A stretch of 64,000 nt of DNA from Diaphorobacter ruginosibacter (GTDB lineage: Bacteria > Pseudomonadota > Gammaproteobacteria > Burkholderiales > Burkholderiaceae_C), in NCBI RefSeq assembly GCF_014395975.1, contig NZ_CP060714.1:1178001-1242000 (forward strand), given 5' to 3'. Positions within the stretch are counted from its first letter, which is position 1; each line of letters starts with the position of its first letter. The notes under the pieces were generated by a model. It had not been told where the DNA came from and made no database searches. It saw only the letters and a program-made list of their open reading frames with translations. Below, one piece after another: positions 39,050 to 47,024 of this stretch. A program made the translations under genes and the position numbers.

Positions 39050-40408
39050 TTACTCCAGCCACATCTGCACGAGCCGCGCTCCCGGCGTTGGCGTGTGAAT
39101 GATGAAATCCATGCTTTTCGCCGAGCCCGTTTGCTCGGGAATGCTCCAACACCACCTGGTTGCTCCAAGGGGAGTCTGGCAAGGCTGCGTGTCCACGAGC
39201 GGAATGCCTTCGCCATTGGCGCTTGCATACAGTATGGTGCCGGGTGGCAGTACCCACACCGTGGTCAATCTGCTTGCCCGCACTTCACTGTCGCGAACCA
39301 GCATGCACAGAGAAACTATGTTCGCTTGCATGAGACAGCCCTCTCCGTCGGGGGCATGCCAACCGCTCATCAAGAAACGGCCACCTTCTCCTGCGTCGTT
39401 GCAGTCGATACGCTCACCGATGTTGATTTGGCAATGGCGCTCCATGGCTTGTCGCAGGAGAGCGCGAGGGTAGTCGGACTCGTCGAGTCGCTTGCGACCC
39501 AGCCCGCGAACGCTGCGCAACTGCTCTATGTAGTCACCTTTGCTGCGACCATGCTTGCGCCAGAACTCCCAGGTGCGGGGAGACAGACCCAGGAACGCGA
39601 GCAAGCGTTTGAAGTGGTAGCTGGCGAATTCCTTGCGAGGATTGGGTTGGGGTGCGTAACTTGCATGTGCGTGGATCAACAGCTGCGAGCGCAGATAGGG
39701 ATTGCTTTGCAACTGCTGGCCGAAGTGTTCCTGCTCCGCGCTATCTTTGGACTGATAGGAGCCTGCGCGTGAACCTGATGAGAATATCAAGCTGGTGAGC
39801 TCGGGGCAGGTGGCAATGTGAAGCCTGTTGCGCCAGGCTCTGAAGAGCCACGTCTGAGACGATTCAGCGATGCAATCTCTTGCACTTGGCAGCAAACCGA
39901 TGCGTTCGAAACAGCTGCGTCGTACCAGCCAGGCCGACATGGGTGAGAAGGTCTTGACTGGGCAATAGCGTCCACGGACGCCAATACCCGCCAGGCCACT
40001 GGGCCAGTTCAAGCGCTCGGTATCGTTTGACACGATACCCATGTGAGCACTCGCACCGAGTGCGATATCAGCGCCAGCCGCATCCATCCAGTCGAGCAGC
40101 ACTTGCAGGTGATCTGGAAACCAGAGGTCGTCCTGGTTGAGAAACGCAACCAAGGGCGCACTCGACCGGGCAAGTCCGGCATTGTTGGGCCCCGATTGTT
40201 CCCCCCAGTTGCGTGCGAGCTCGACAAGGTGGACACGAGGATCGCTCTCGGCGAAATGTTCTACCGTTGCCCGTGTACCCATGGGGCAGGCGTCCGACAC
40301 GACAAGCAGTTCCCAGTCCACGAATGATTGGCGCTGCACAGACTGGATTGCCCACTTCAGCAGATGCGGGCGGCCATATGCGGCCATGATGATGGATACG
40401 CGAGGCAT
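39050..40408 (-). CDS. GT-A family 2 glycosyltransferase with C-terminal beta-sandwich-like module
   Basis: The 452-residue protein opens with a GT2 domain (VSIIMAAYGRPHLLKWAIQSVQRQSF at 4-29; metal/donor Asp93-Asp94 in NQDDLWFPDH) extending to about 240. Residues after about 330 (RIDCNDAGEGGRFLMSGWHAPDGEG onwards) look like a beta-rich carbohydrate-linked module seen at the end of some polysaccharide glycosyltransferases. It would add a sugar to the surface glycan at the cytoplasmic membrane face. It is the last gene of the cluster, 24 bases after the cupin gene. No clear ribosome binding site precedes ATG 40408. Donor and acceptor are unknown. Confidence 0.85.
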   Translation of the reverse strand: MPRVSIIMAAYGRPHLLKWAIQSVQRQSFVDWELLVVSDACPMGTRATVEHFAESDPRVHLVELARNWGEQSGPNNAGLARSSAPLVAFLNQDDLWFPDHLQVLLDWMDAAGADIALGASAHMGIVSNDTERLNWPSGLAGIGVRGRYCPVKTFSPMSAWLVRRSCFERIGLLPSARDCIAESSQTWLFRAWRNRLHIATCPELTSLIFSSGSRAGSYQSKDSAEQEHFGQQLQSNPYLRSQLLIHAHASYAPQPNPRKEFASYHFKRLLAFLGLSPRTWEFWRKHGRSKGDYIEQLRSVRGLGRKRLDESDYPRALLRQAMERHCQINIGERIDCNDAGEGGRFLMSGWHAPDGEGCLMQANIVSLCMLVRDSEVRASRLTTVWVLPPGTILYASANGEGIPLVDTQPCQTPLGATRWCWSIPEQTGSAKSMDFIIHTPTPGARLVQMWLE

Positions 40409-40432
40409 GTGGGTGGAGGGGCGCCGTGGCGC

Positions 40433-41002
40433 TCAGTTCCTGTGCGTGAACCGGAATGGTATCTCGGCGGCATCGCTTGGCAGGCGCCAGTGGTCCGGGT
40501 CTTCATAGGAATATGCAATGTCGACCGCGTTGACGACAATGGCCGGCGTATCGGAGACCGCCTGCACACCATGCCACACACCCGGTGGAACCACGAGCAG
40601 GGCAGGGCGCTCGAGGGCCAGGCGATGAACCGACAGCTGTCCTACGGTAGGTGACTGTCTGCGCGCGTCATACAAGACAACCTTGATGCGACCATATCCA
40701 CAGAAAAGGCGGTCCGTCGCCTTGCGATGAGCGTGCCATGCGGAGATGCCGCCTGGCGAGATGATCTTCTGGAATACCTGCTCAACGGGGAGGTTGTCCA
40801 GCTTCCAGTCTTGGCGATAGATTTCGGTCAACGTACCATCATCGGTGAGCACGTTGGTGATCTGCTTGACCAGCACTCCGTCAATGCCGGGTCCGGGAGC
40901 CAGGTCCCAGTTGGCATAAGTTGTCTGCCTGTCCTTGCTGCCTGAAAACCGCCACTCGGCCACATCGTTGGCGTCCGGGCCTTTCATTCTTTGTTGATTC
41001 AT
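40433..41002 (-). CDS. RmlC-like sugar epimerase/isomerase (cupin)
   Basis: The 189-residue protein resembles the dTDP-4-dehydrorhamnose 3,5-epimerase superfamily: WHAHRKATDRLF corresponds to the RmlC active-site histidine strand, VVLYDARRQSPTVGQ to the DxRxxSPTFG strand, and VPPGVWHGVQAVSD to the IPxGFAHGF strand. It may epimerize or isomerize a keto-sugar nucleotide, but the changed motifs place it outside classical RmlC. An AGGAAG site precedes ATG 41002. It lies between the aminotransferase and glycosyltransferase genes, consistent with work on the same keto-sugar. Confidence 0.75.
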   Translation of the reverse strand: MNQQRMKGPDANDVAEWRFSGSKDRQTTYANWDLAPGPGIDGVLVKQITNVLTDDGTLTEIYRQDWKLDNLPVEQVFQKIISPGGISAWHAHRKATDRLFCGYGRIKVVLYDARRQSPTVGQLSVHRLALERPALLVVPPGVWHGVQAVSDTPAIVVNAVDIAYSYEDPDHWRLPSDAAEIPFRFTHRN

Positions 41003-41046
41003 GTTTGCTTCCTGAATTCAATGTTGTTCTGCCAATGAGCGGCCTG

Positions 41047-42165
41047 TCACTGCGTGCGGCGTGTTGCCGCTTGTACTGCGCCGATCACCGAGGCCGTTTC
41101 TGATGGCGTCATCCCGGGGAACAGGGGCAGTGCCAAGGATTGCCGCGCATGACTCTGGATATTGGGTAGGTGAAGGGGGGTGAAGCGTTGTAGATAGCTT
41201 GGCTGTTGGTGGATGGGCGGGTCGTAGTAGACGCGTGTGTCTATGCCCTGGCGGTGCAACTCGGATTTCAATTCATCGCGATGCTTGCTGCGCAGGACAA
41301 AGTAGTTCCATGCATGTCCGTCACGGTCATGAGGCAGGACTATGCCTGGCAGATCGGCCAATTGCTCCAGGTACTGGCGTGCGATGAAGGAGCGTTCTTG
41401 CAGCCAGTCATCAAGCAATGAGATACCTTCGAGAAGAAGGGTCGCTTGCAACTCATGCATGCGGCTGTTGAAGCCCACTTCGTCGTGCAGTCCGTGACGG
41501 CGACCGTGATTACGCAAGGCCCGAGCCCTGTCCATGAGATGTGCATGGGGGCTGATCAACGCTCCCGCGTCGCCTGCCGCTCCCAATGTCTTTGTGGGAT
41601 AGAAGCTCAGCGTGCTGATGTCGCCCATTGCGCCTGCATGGATCCCGTGTCCATTCGCTTCGTATGCTCGAGCACCCAGAGCTTGTGCAATATCTTCGAC
41701 GAGTGCGATTCGCCGATCTTTGCAGAGCCTGGCAATGGCTGGAGTAGCGCAGGTATCCCCGAACAAGGGGACGGCCACGATGGCTCGGGTGCGTGGGGTG
41801 ATGGCGGCGCTGAACTGTTCGGCGCCACAGACAAAATCATCCACTGGCGAGTCCACCAGCACGGGCGTAAGGCCTGTGCGCACGACAGCCTCAAAGCAAG
41901 CGATGAACGTGCCTGCGGGAAGCAGGACTTCATCACCGCTTTGCAGTCCCAACAGATGGAGGGCGAGTACGAGGGCATCCGTTCCGGAATTCACTGCAAC
42001 TGCTTGGTGCCCGCAGGGAAAGCGCTCCGACAAAGCTCGTTCGAACTGTTGCAGTTGCGAGCCCAGTATGTACTGGCCACTCTGCAGCACGTCCGCAAAA
42101 CGGAGTCCCATGCGCTGTGCGAGCTCTGGTGCCTGCCACGGGCTGCGGAAGAACGGCACTCTCAT
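41047..42165 (-). CDS. DegT/DnrJ/EryC1/StrS-family sugar aminotransferase
   Basis: The 372-residue PLP enzyme has the family landmarks: VNSGTDAL (58-65) for phosphate binding, VEDIAQALGA with Asp158 facing the PLP nitrogen, and the Schiff-base Lys192 in SFYPTKTLGA, then NSRMHELQA. Such enzymes transfer an amino group from glutamate to a 3- or 4-keto nucleotide sugar. Its start overlaps the stop of the Gfo/Idh oxidoreductase (ATGA, 42162-42165), the arrangement expected for a dehydrogenase/aminotransferase pair such as GnnA/GnnB or WlbA/WlbE. The sugar position is inferred from that pairing. Confidence 0.9.
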   Translation of the reverse strand: MRVPFFRSPWQAPELAQRMGLRFADVLQSGQYILGSQLQQFERALSERFPCGHQAVAVNSGTDALVLALHLLGLQSGDEVLLPAGTFIACFEAVVRTGLTPVLVDSPVDDFVCGAEQFSAAITPRTRAIVAVPLFGDTCATPAIARLCKDRRIALVEDIAQALGARAYEANGHGIHAGAMGDISTLSFYPTKTLGAAGDAGALISPHAHLMDRARALRNHGRRHGLHDEVGFNSRMHELQATLLLEGISLLDDWLQERSFIARQYLEQLADLPGIVLPHDRDGHAWNYFVLRSKHRDELKSELHRQGIDTRVYYDPPIHQQPSYLQRFTPLHLPNIQSHARQSLALPLFPGMTPSETASVIGAVQAATRRTQ

Positions 42166-43019
42166 AGCCAGGACTCGATGGCAATGGCCCGGCGTGCCGC
42201 AGCCGCGCCATCTGCCGCGCTGGCGATGGCAGGGTGTGTCCGTGCCCCGTGAAGTCGTTCTTGGAATGCGGTGTACTGAAGAGTCAATGCATCCACACCG
42301 TCTGGACTCATGGGCTGACGGAGGGAAAACTCATGGCGTACGTCCGTCTCTTGCCATGACAGCCGAGCATCGGAGCTCGGAGCGCCGTGCCACGCACTGA
42401 AGTTCATCGGTGTTCCGCAAAAAATTACCTGGGCATCCAATCTCTGGTCTCGTTGTCGTACGTCGACGATGGTGAATGCCTCACGGTCCTTGCCACCCAG
42501 CAGCAGGGAGGCGGTGTCCAGGTCGTGAACCATCAGATCCAGAGCGATGGATCTGCTTCCGGATGAAGCGCTTGAGCAGCGGGTGAATGCCAGGCTTTGC
42601 GGTGTGTGCGTCCATGGCAGCATGCTCAGGCACTCATTGAAGCGCTCGACATGCCCGGTGCAAAGCAGGCGGCGGCTTGTGCATTCTGCTTCGAGCAGTG
42701 CATCGATATCCCTTTCGGTTGCTGCAAGCGGCTTTTCAACAAGGACGTCGATGCCCATGCGCATCAACCTGATCGCAACCTCTGCGTGCGTATCGTAGGG
42801 AGTGACCACGGCAGCAACTTCTACACCCCGCGGCATGTCCTGCAGGCGAGCAAAAGCCTTGAATCCGGCGGCATGTGCGGCATCGCGCGCATGCGGCAGG
42901 GGGTCGACCACGCATACGATCTCGAACGCGGGATGCACGCGAACACGCCTGGCGTGTATTCGGCCAAACCGGCCATACCCGATGATGGCAATGCGTGTCT
43001 TGTGCGGCATGGTGCTCAT
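42162..43019 (-). CDS. Gfo/Idh/MocA-family sugar-nucleotide dehydrogenase, GnnA-like
   Basis: The 285-residue oxidoreductase has an NAD(P)-binding Rossmann motif IIGYGRFGRIHARR (glycines 14, 16, 19) and the catalytic EKPLA (Lys96), followed by CTGHVERFN, a segment I associate with short UDP-GlcNAc 3-dehydrogenases. The C-terminal domain is compact, so the protein is smaller than WlbA (about 350). It would oxidize C3 of a UDP-sugar for the coupled aminotransferase. The gene runs head-to-tail with the PIG-L-like gene, four bases apart. Substrate identity is an inference. Confidence 0.85.
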   Translation of the reverse strand: MSTMPHKTRIAIIGYGRFGRIHARRVRVHPAFEIVCVVDPLPHARDAAHAAGFKAFARLQDMPRGVEVAAVVTPYDTHAEVAIRLMRMGIDVLVEKPLAATERDIDALLEAECTSRRLLCTGHVERFNECLSMLPWTHTPQSLAFTRCSSASSGSRSIALDLMVHDLDTASLLLGGKDREAFTIVDVRQRDQRLDAQVIFCGTPMNFSAWHGAPSSDARLSWQETDVRHEFSLRQPMSPDGVDALTLQYTAFQERLHGARTHPAIASAADGAAAARRAIAIESWL

Positions 43020-43023
43020 GGCA

Positions 43024-43794
43024 TCAGCATGGCTTTGTCATGTCTTGCACGAGTCGCCGCAGATGCTCTGCCCGGATCACATGTCGATAGACGCCGGCGC
43101 GAAAGCGCTCTTCGCCGATGCGCTCGAACTCGGGCAATACCGTGGGCATCTCGTCAAGCTCATAGGGCGTACGTGAGGCAGGGTAGAGGTACTCCTTGCC
43201 AAAGGACTCTTCTCCGAAGGAGGCGAGCATGGCGTCCAGCTCCTGCTTCAGCACCGGGCTGGTGCGCTGGGCGTAGAGATGCATGAGGGCAAGCTTGTGC
43301 CTGAGTTCGGCTGGGCTCAGGATCACCGTGTCCTCCACCTCGCTTTGCCTGTCGGGATCACATGATGGACCCACCACGGGGAACTCCAGGCTTCTGACTG
43401 ACTTGCCCGATTTGCGCAATCTGTCCACCAGGCAGTTTGCCATCACTCTGCATAGATCATGGCTTGGGTTGTAGCCTTCCGCCTGGTCCGCGACAACGGT
43501 GTCGAATTGGCCCTGCATTCCCAGGTCGACCAAGCGGGTGAGCCAGGCTCCGAACGGTGAGGGGGCCGTGCCCAGCAGCGCGCCATAGATATGGGAGTCA
43601 GGAACGGAGGCAAGCCAGTCATTGCGTATCTGTACACCGATGGGCTCAAGCAGCTGGAGCGAATGCTCGAGGCGTGGCTGCCCGATGGAACCTTCCCCAT
43701 TGGTCAGCATGACGATATGGGGCCTGGTTCTGTGAACCCATTGGATGATGCGCAGTTCATGGCCCGGGTGCGCGACAAGCAGAAGAGGTCTCAT
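43024..43794 (-). CDS. PIG-L-like protein with variant metal motif (AHPGHE)
   Basis: The 256-residue protein starts LLLVAHPGHELR, where PIG-L/LmbE N-deacetylases have (A/P)HPDDE: His9 and Glu13 remain, but the two aspartates are Gly11 and His12. A later ADQAEGYNPSHDLCR segment resembles the distal metal/substrate loop of PIG-L (AEG...P.H). Typical family members remove acetyl groups from GlcNAc derivatives with zinc. Its place next to the dehydrogenase/aminotransferase pair suggests action on an amino or acylamino sugar of the same glycan. The altered motif means deacetylase activity cannot be assumed; a different metal geometry or reaction is possible. Confidence 0.75.
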   Translation of the reverse strand: MRPLLLVAHPGHELRIIQWVHRTRPHIVMLTNGEGSIGQPRLEHSLQLLEPIGVQIRNDWLASVPDSHIYGALLGTAPSPFGAWLTRLVDLGMQGQFDTVVADQAEGYNPSHDLCRVMANCLVDRLRKSGKSVRSLEFPVVGPSCDPDRQSEVEDTVILSPAELRHKLALMHLYAQRTSPVLKQELDAMLASFGEESFGKEYLYPASRTPYELDEMPTVLPEFERIGEERFRAGVYRHVIRAEHLRRLVQDMTKPC

Positions 43795-43840
43795 GGCGGG
43801 ATCGCAAGGGTGTTCGTGGCATGGCAGGAGTGTGTGGGAT

Positions 43841-45124
43841 TCATCTCACTCCCAGTCTTGCCGCCAACCAGCGCAGGGGGGCTGTCACACGCCAGCTTCT
43901 GCTGGCAAGCAGCGCATTCACATGACGCTCCCGCTCGTAGAGCTGGTTGATCGTGGTGACCAGCTCGCGTGAGCAGGCGTCCCGCGCGTCTTTGGCATTC
44001 GTCTCAAGCTGCCGGGCCAGCCGTGTGAGTTGTTCCTGCTGCGCAGCGATGACAGCGTCTCGGGCCTCGATGCGTTCTTGCATCATGCCCGTTTGAACCG
44101 CTTGATGGGCGCTGCCATAGGGGAGCAGGTTGTCCATGCAGTGGCGCGCGAATTCTCCAATCTCATCGGCAGGTGCCATGGGCGGGTGATTCGGCTCATC
44201 CTCCACGATGTGGAGGGCGATGCTCTCTAGTTGATGCGCTGTTGCGTCCAGCGATAGGTTCGCACGCACAAAATCGCTCACGGACTTCGCATCGGCAGCG
44301 CTGTAGTTGGCGATCGCATCGACCACGTTGGCGTGCGAGACTTCTGTTTGCAGAAGGCGGCGACCGAAATTCCAAGGCTGCCATGCCTGGACGTTGGCAG
44401 TGGTCACCATACCGGCCATGCCCATGTTTTCATTGAACAGGATGACGGCACACCCTATGGCCATGGCCTCCATGGCACAACGGGCTTTGGCAAAGACAAG
44501 ATCGTATTGCGCGAGGACCTGTTCCGGGGATCTGGCCTGCCGGTCCACTCCTGAGCCGATAACCTCCAGCTCAATGCCATGGGCTTGGCAGGCCGCACGG
44601 ATGGTTGCGGTTTCCTCGTGGTTCGTTGAGTAATTGCTGAAGATGGCGGCGCGCACTGGTTTGTCCGGCAGTGGTGCGCGTGGCTGAAAGCGCGCCAGAT
44701 CCACGCCGTTGGATACGAGCCTGATAGACGACCGTGCGATGCCGTGTTCCAGACAGAGCCGTTGCGCGCAATTTTCATCGACGGCAACGTACTGTCGGAT
44801 GCGGCCGAACAAGGGCGGACGTCCGTGTGACGCTGTGCGGTCGTGGCAGATCGAGAGCGCTGGTACCCCAAGGAACCGGGCCATGCAGGCGACAGTTTCG
44901 TCTCGCGTGTTGCCGATGATGACATCCGGTGCAGCCGTTACCAGCGCGAGTTCTGTCACGCAGGCGATGCAGACGGCCCGCAGTTCGTCCACCATGTCCC
45001 CCATGATGGGGGAGTACAGGATGACATCGTGCCTCCGTCTGTGCAGGGCCAGTGCCATGTCGCGCACAAACAACTCGGCACCGCTCCGGTACTGCATGCA
45101 ACACATCGATATGAGTATTCTCAT
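43841..45124 (-). CDS. GT-B family 4-like glycosyltransferase with coiled-coil C-terminus
   Basis: The protein of about 427 residues has a GT-B fold: an N-terminal Rossmann half (ISMCCMQYRSGAELFVRDMALALHRR), DRTASHGRPPLFGRIRQYVAVDENCAQRLC, then SNGVDLARFQP linker and a C-terminal donor half with CAMEAMAIGCAVILFNE (the E-x7-E-like donor site). The last 80 residues form a coiled coil (RDAVIAAQQEQLTRLARQLETNAKDARDACSREL) ending in LLASRSWRVTAPLRWLA, a tail motif frequent in polysaccharide glycosyltransferases and probably membrane-associated. I use ATG 45124; an upstream TTG at 45133 is less likely. Confidence 0.85.
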   Translation of the reverse strand: MRILISMCCMQYRSGAELFVRDMALALHRRRHDVILYSPIMGDMVDELRAVCIACVTELALVTAAPDVIIGNTRDETVACMARFLGVPALSICHDRTASHGRPPLFGRIRQYVAVDENCAQRLCLEHGIARSSIRLVSNGVDLARFQPRAPLPDKPVRAAIFSNYSTNHEETATIRAACQAHGIELEVIGSGVDRQARSPEQVLAQYDLVFAKARCAMEAMAIGCAVILFNENMGMAGMVTTANVQAWQPWNFGRRLLQTEVSHANVVDAIANYSAADAKSVSDFVRANLSLDATAHQLESIALHIVEDEPNHPPMAPADEIGEFARHCMDNLLPYGSAHQAVQTGMMQERIEARDAVIAAQQEQLTRLARQLETNAKDARDACSRELVTTINQLYERERHVNALLASRSWRVTAPLRWLAARLGVR

Positions 45125-45234
45125 CTCGGACAACGGGGCCGCAAAGCCCGGTGAGTGGCGGGTAGGCGGTCAAGCCCTGCGCTGGCGCTTGCCGCCGTGT
45201 GACAATTGCTTGCAAGCGTAGCACTCTAACGGGC

Positions 45235-45258
45235 GCAGTGGTATGCCGTTACCACTGC
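45235..45258. repeat. perfect hairpin between wzt and the GT4 gene
   Basis: A 9-base inverted repeat GCAGTGGTA (45235-45243) / TACCACTGC (45250-45258) with a 6-base loop lies in the 151-base gap between wzt and the next gene of the same operon. No T run follows on either strand, so it is not a classic terminator; it could be an RNA processing or stability element. Confidence 0.7.
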
Positions 45259-45275
45259 ATCGCAAGACTTTTGGT

Positions 45276-46028
45276 TCATTCAGCAGCGTGATAGAAGGCA
45301 AGGCATTCGTCGACAGTGCCGCGACAGGCAATGCGGCCGTGGTCCAGCACCAATGCGTGAGAGCAGAATGACTTGAGCAAGTGCTCGTTGTGGCTGGCAA
45401 CTACAAGAATGCTTACGCGCGACATGAGGTCGTGCAGCCGCTTCTGTGCACGCTCCTGAAATTTGGCGTCGCCAGCGCCGACGACCTCATCCATCAACAG
45501 AATATCCGGCGTGATCGTGGTCGCCACGGCAAACGCCAGTTTGAGCAGCATGCCGGTGGAGTACGTGCGGACGGGCATGTGCAAGCGCTCGCTCAATTCG
45601 GTGAATGCGCCGATCTCTTCCACCATGGCACGGGCTTCGCGTCGGGACAGGCCCATCACGATTCCGCGCGTGATGATGAAGTCCTGTCCCGAGGCTTCGG
45701 CATCCATGCCGAGCGTGATGTCTGTGAGCGCAGACACAGTCCCATACTGCCGGATGTGACCTTGGACGGGTTCATAGACTCCAGAGAGCACGCGCAGCAA
45801 CGTCGACTTGCCGGCCCCGTTGTGGCCGATCAAGCCAATGCGGTCGCCGGACCGAAGTTCCAGGTTGATACCGCGCAGCGCCTGCACGGTGCGAATAGGT
45901 GCCGGGGACGAAGCCTGGCTGCGCGGCATGCCCGTGAAGCGCATCACTGTGTTGATGAGACCGATGCTTTGTGCGTCGAAAACCGGAAACTCTATTTCGA
46001 CATCGGTGAGCTGGATAAAGGGTTTCAT
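45276..46028 (-). CDS. wzt: ABC polysaccharide exporter ATPase (Wzt/KpsT/TagH type), short form
   Basis: The 250-residue ATPase has Walker A GHNGAGKST (68-76), an ABC signature-like YSTGMLLKLAFA, Walker B DILLMDE and the switch histidine in VVASHN. With the permease encoded 13 bases upstream it would export a finished, lipid-linked glycan to the periplasm. Many Wzt proteins of about 400 residues carry a C-terminal domain that recognizes a capped O-antigen end; this one stops right after the ATPase domain, as in capsule or teichoic-type exporters. ATG 46028 is chosen by family length. Confidence 0.92.
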   Translation of the reverse strand: MKPFIQLTDVEIEFPVFDAQSIGLINTVMRFTGMPRSQASSPAPIRTVQALRGINLELRSGDRIGLIGHNGAGKSTLLRVLSGVYEPVQGHIRQYGTVSALTDITLGMDAEASGQDFIITRGIVMGLSRREARAMVEEIGAFTELSERLHMPVRTYSTGMLLKLAFAVATTITPDILLMDEVVGAGDAKFQERAQKRLHDLMSRVSILVVASHNEHLLKSFCSHALVLDHGRIACRGTVDECLAFYHAAE

Positions 46029-46041
46029 CGCGGATCTGCGC

Positions 46042-46893
46042 TCACAGCCAATAGTTGATGCGTCGACGCACTGCGAGATAGAGTCCCACGCACAGCACCA
46101 GAAGGACGCAGAAAGTGCTCCCTGCTGCCAGGAATGCCGTAGCGGATGGTATTTTCCCAAGGAGCGGCGCGCGCATGAGCTCCAGCCAGGCCGCCAGCGG
46201 ATTGAGCGTTGTGAGCAGATGGGCTCGCGATGTGGTCAGTTGGCTGCTTTGCCACATCACGGGCGTGACGAAGAAGGCGATTTGGAGAATGCTGCTCACC
46301 ACCATGGGGACGTCGCGAAATCGGGTGGCTATGGCTGCAAGTATTGCGAGCACCAGGGTGGCGCCGATGGTGCTCAGGACAAACCCTGCCAACCAGACAT
46401 GCCAAAGCACGCCTTGCAGAAGTCCCCCGTACCAGAGCACGACCAGAATCAGCGGGATTTGGTGGGCGAGCAGCAGCAGGTTACGCCACACCACACGAAA
46501 GACGAATGTGAATTTCGGGTAGGAGGCCTGCTTCAGGAAAGGGGCAGCATCGATGTAGGTTTTGCATCCATCGTTGAACATGGACGTGAGAAACCCGAAA
46601 AAGATATTGCCAAGACAGAAGTAGGGAATGTAGGTCTTCGTGTCCTGATTGAACAACTGTGCCCCGATCCAGCCGAATGCTGCAGTGAAGATCGCCATAT
46701 TGATGGCGATCCAGGTCGGTCCGAGAAACGAACGGCGGTACTGCCGCAGCAGATCCTGCCAGCCCAGATGCATCCACAGTGGCCATTGGCGCAGGGAAAG
46801 GCCCAGATCCTGGCGCAACAACTGCCACTGTGAGAGTTCGCTAAGTGGAACAGGGCCCTGTGAGGTCATCGGTGGCAGAGGTTGCTGTGACAC
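46042..46893 (-). CDS. wzm: ABC polysaccharide exporter permease (ABC-2 type, Wzm)
   Basis: The 283-residue inner-membrane protein has a cytoplasmic amphipathic segment (LLRQYRRSFLGPTWIAINMAIF) and six transmembrane helices typical of ABC-2 polysaccharide exporters (KpsM/Wzm). It is the first gene of the eight-gene minus-strand cluster; the 131 bases upstream should hold the promoter. With Wzt it moves the glycan across the inner membrane. Confidence 0.92.
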   Translation of the reverse strand: MSQQPLPPMTSQGPVPLSELSQWQLLRQDLGLSLRQWPLWMHLGWQDLLRQYRRSFLGPTWIAINMAIFTAAFGWIGAQLFNQDTKTYIPYFCLGNIFFGFLTSMFNDGCKTYIDAAPFLKQASYPKFTFVFRVVWRNLLLLAHQIPLILVVLWYGGLLQGVLWHVWLAGFVLSTIGATLVLAILAAIATRFRDVPMVVSSILQIAFFVTPVMWQSSQLTTSRAHLLTTLNPLAAWLELMRAPLLGKIPSATAFLAAGSTFCVLLVLCVGLYLAVRRRINYWL

Positions 46894-47024
46894 GGATTCA
46901 GCCGGTCGCGTGGATGGGAATCCAGCTCAGCAGTTGCGTGAATGCGCGATTTTACGAGGAATCACACTCTTGGCGCGTACAGACTGGAGATCAGGACCGA
47001 ACTTATTGAGTGAATTTTCCAATA

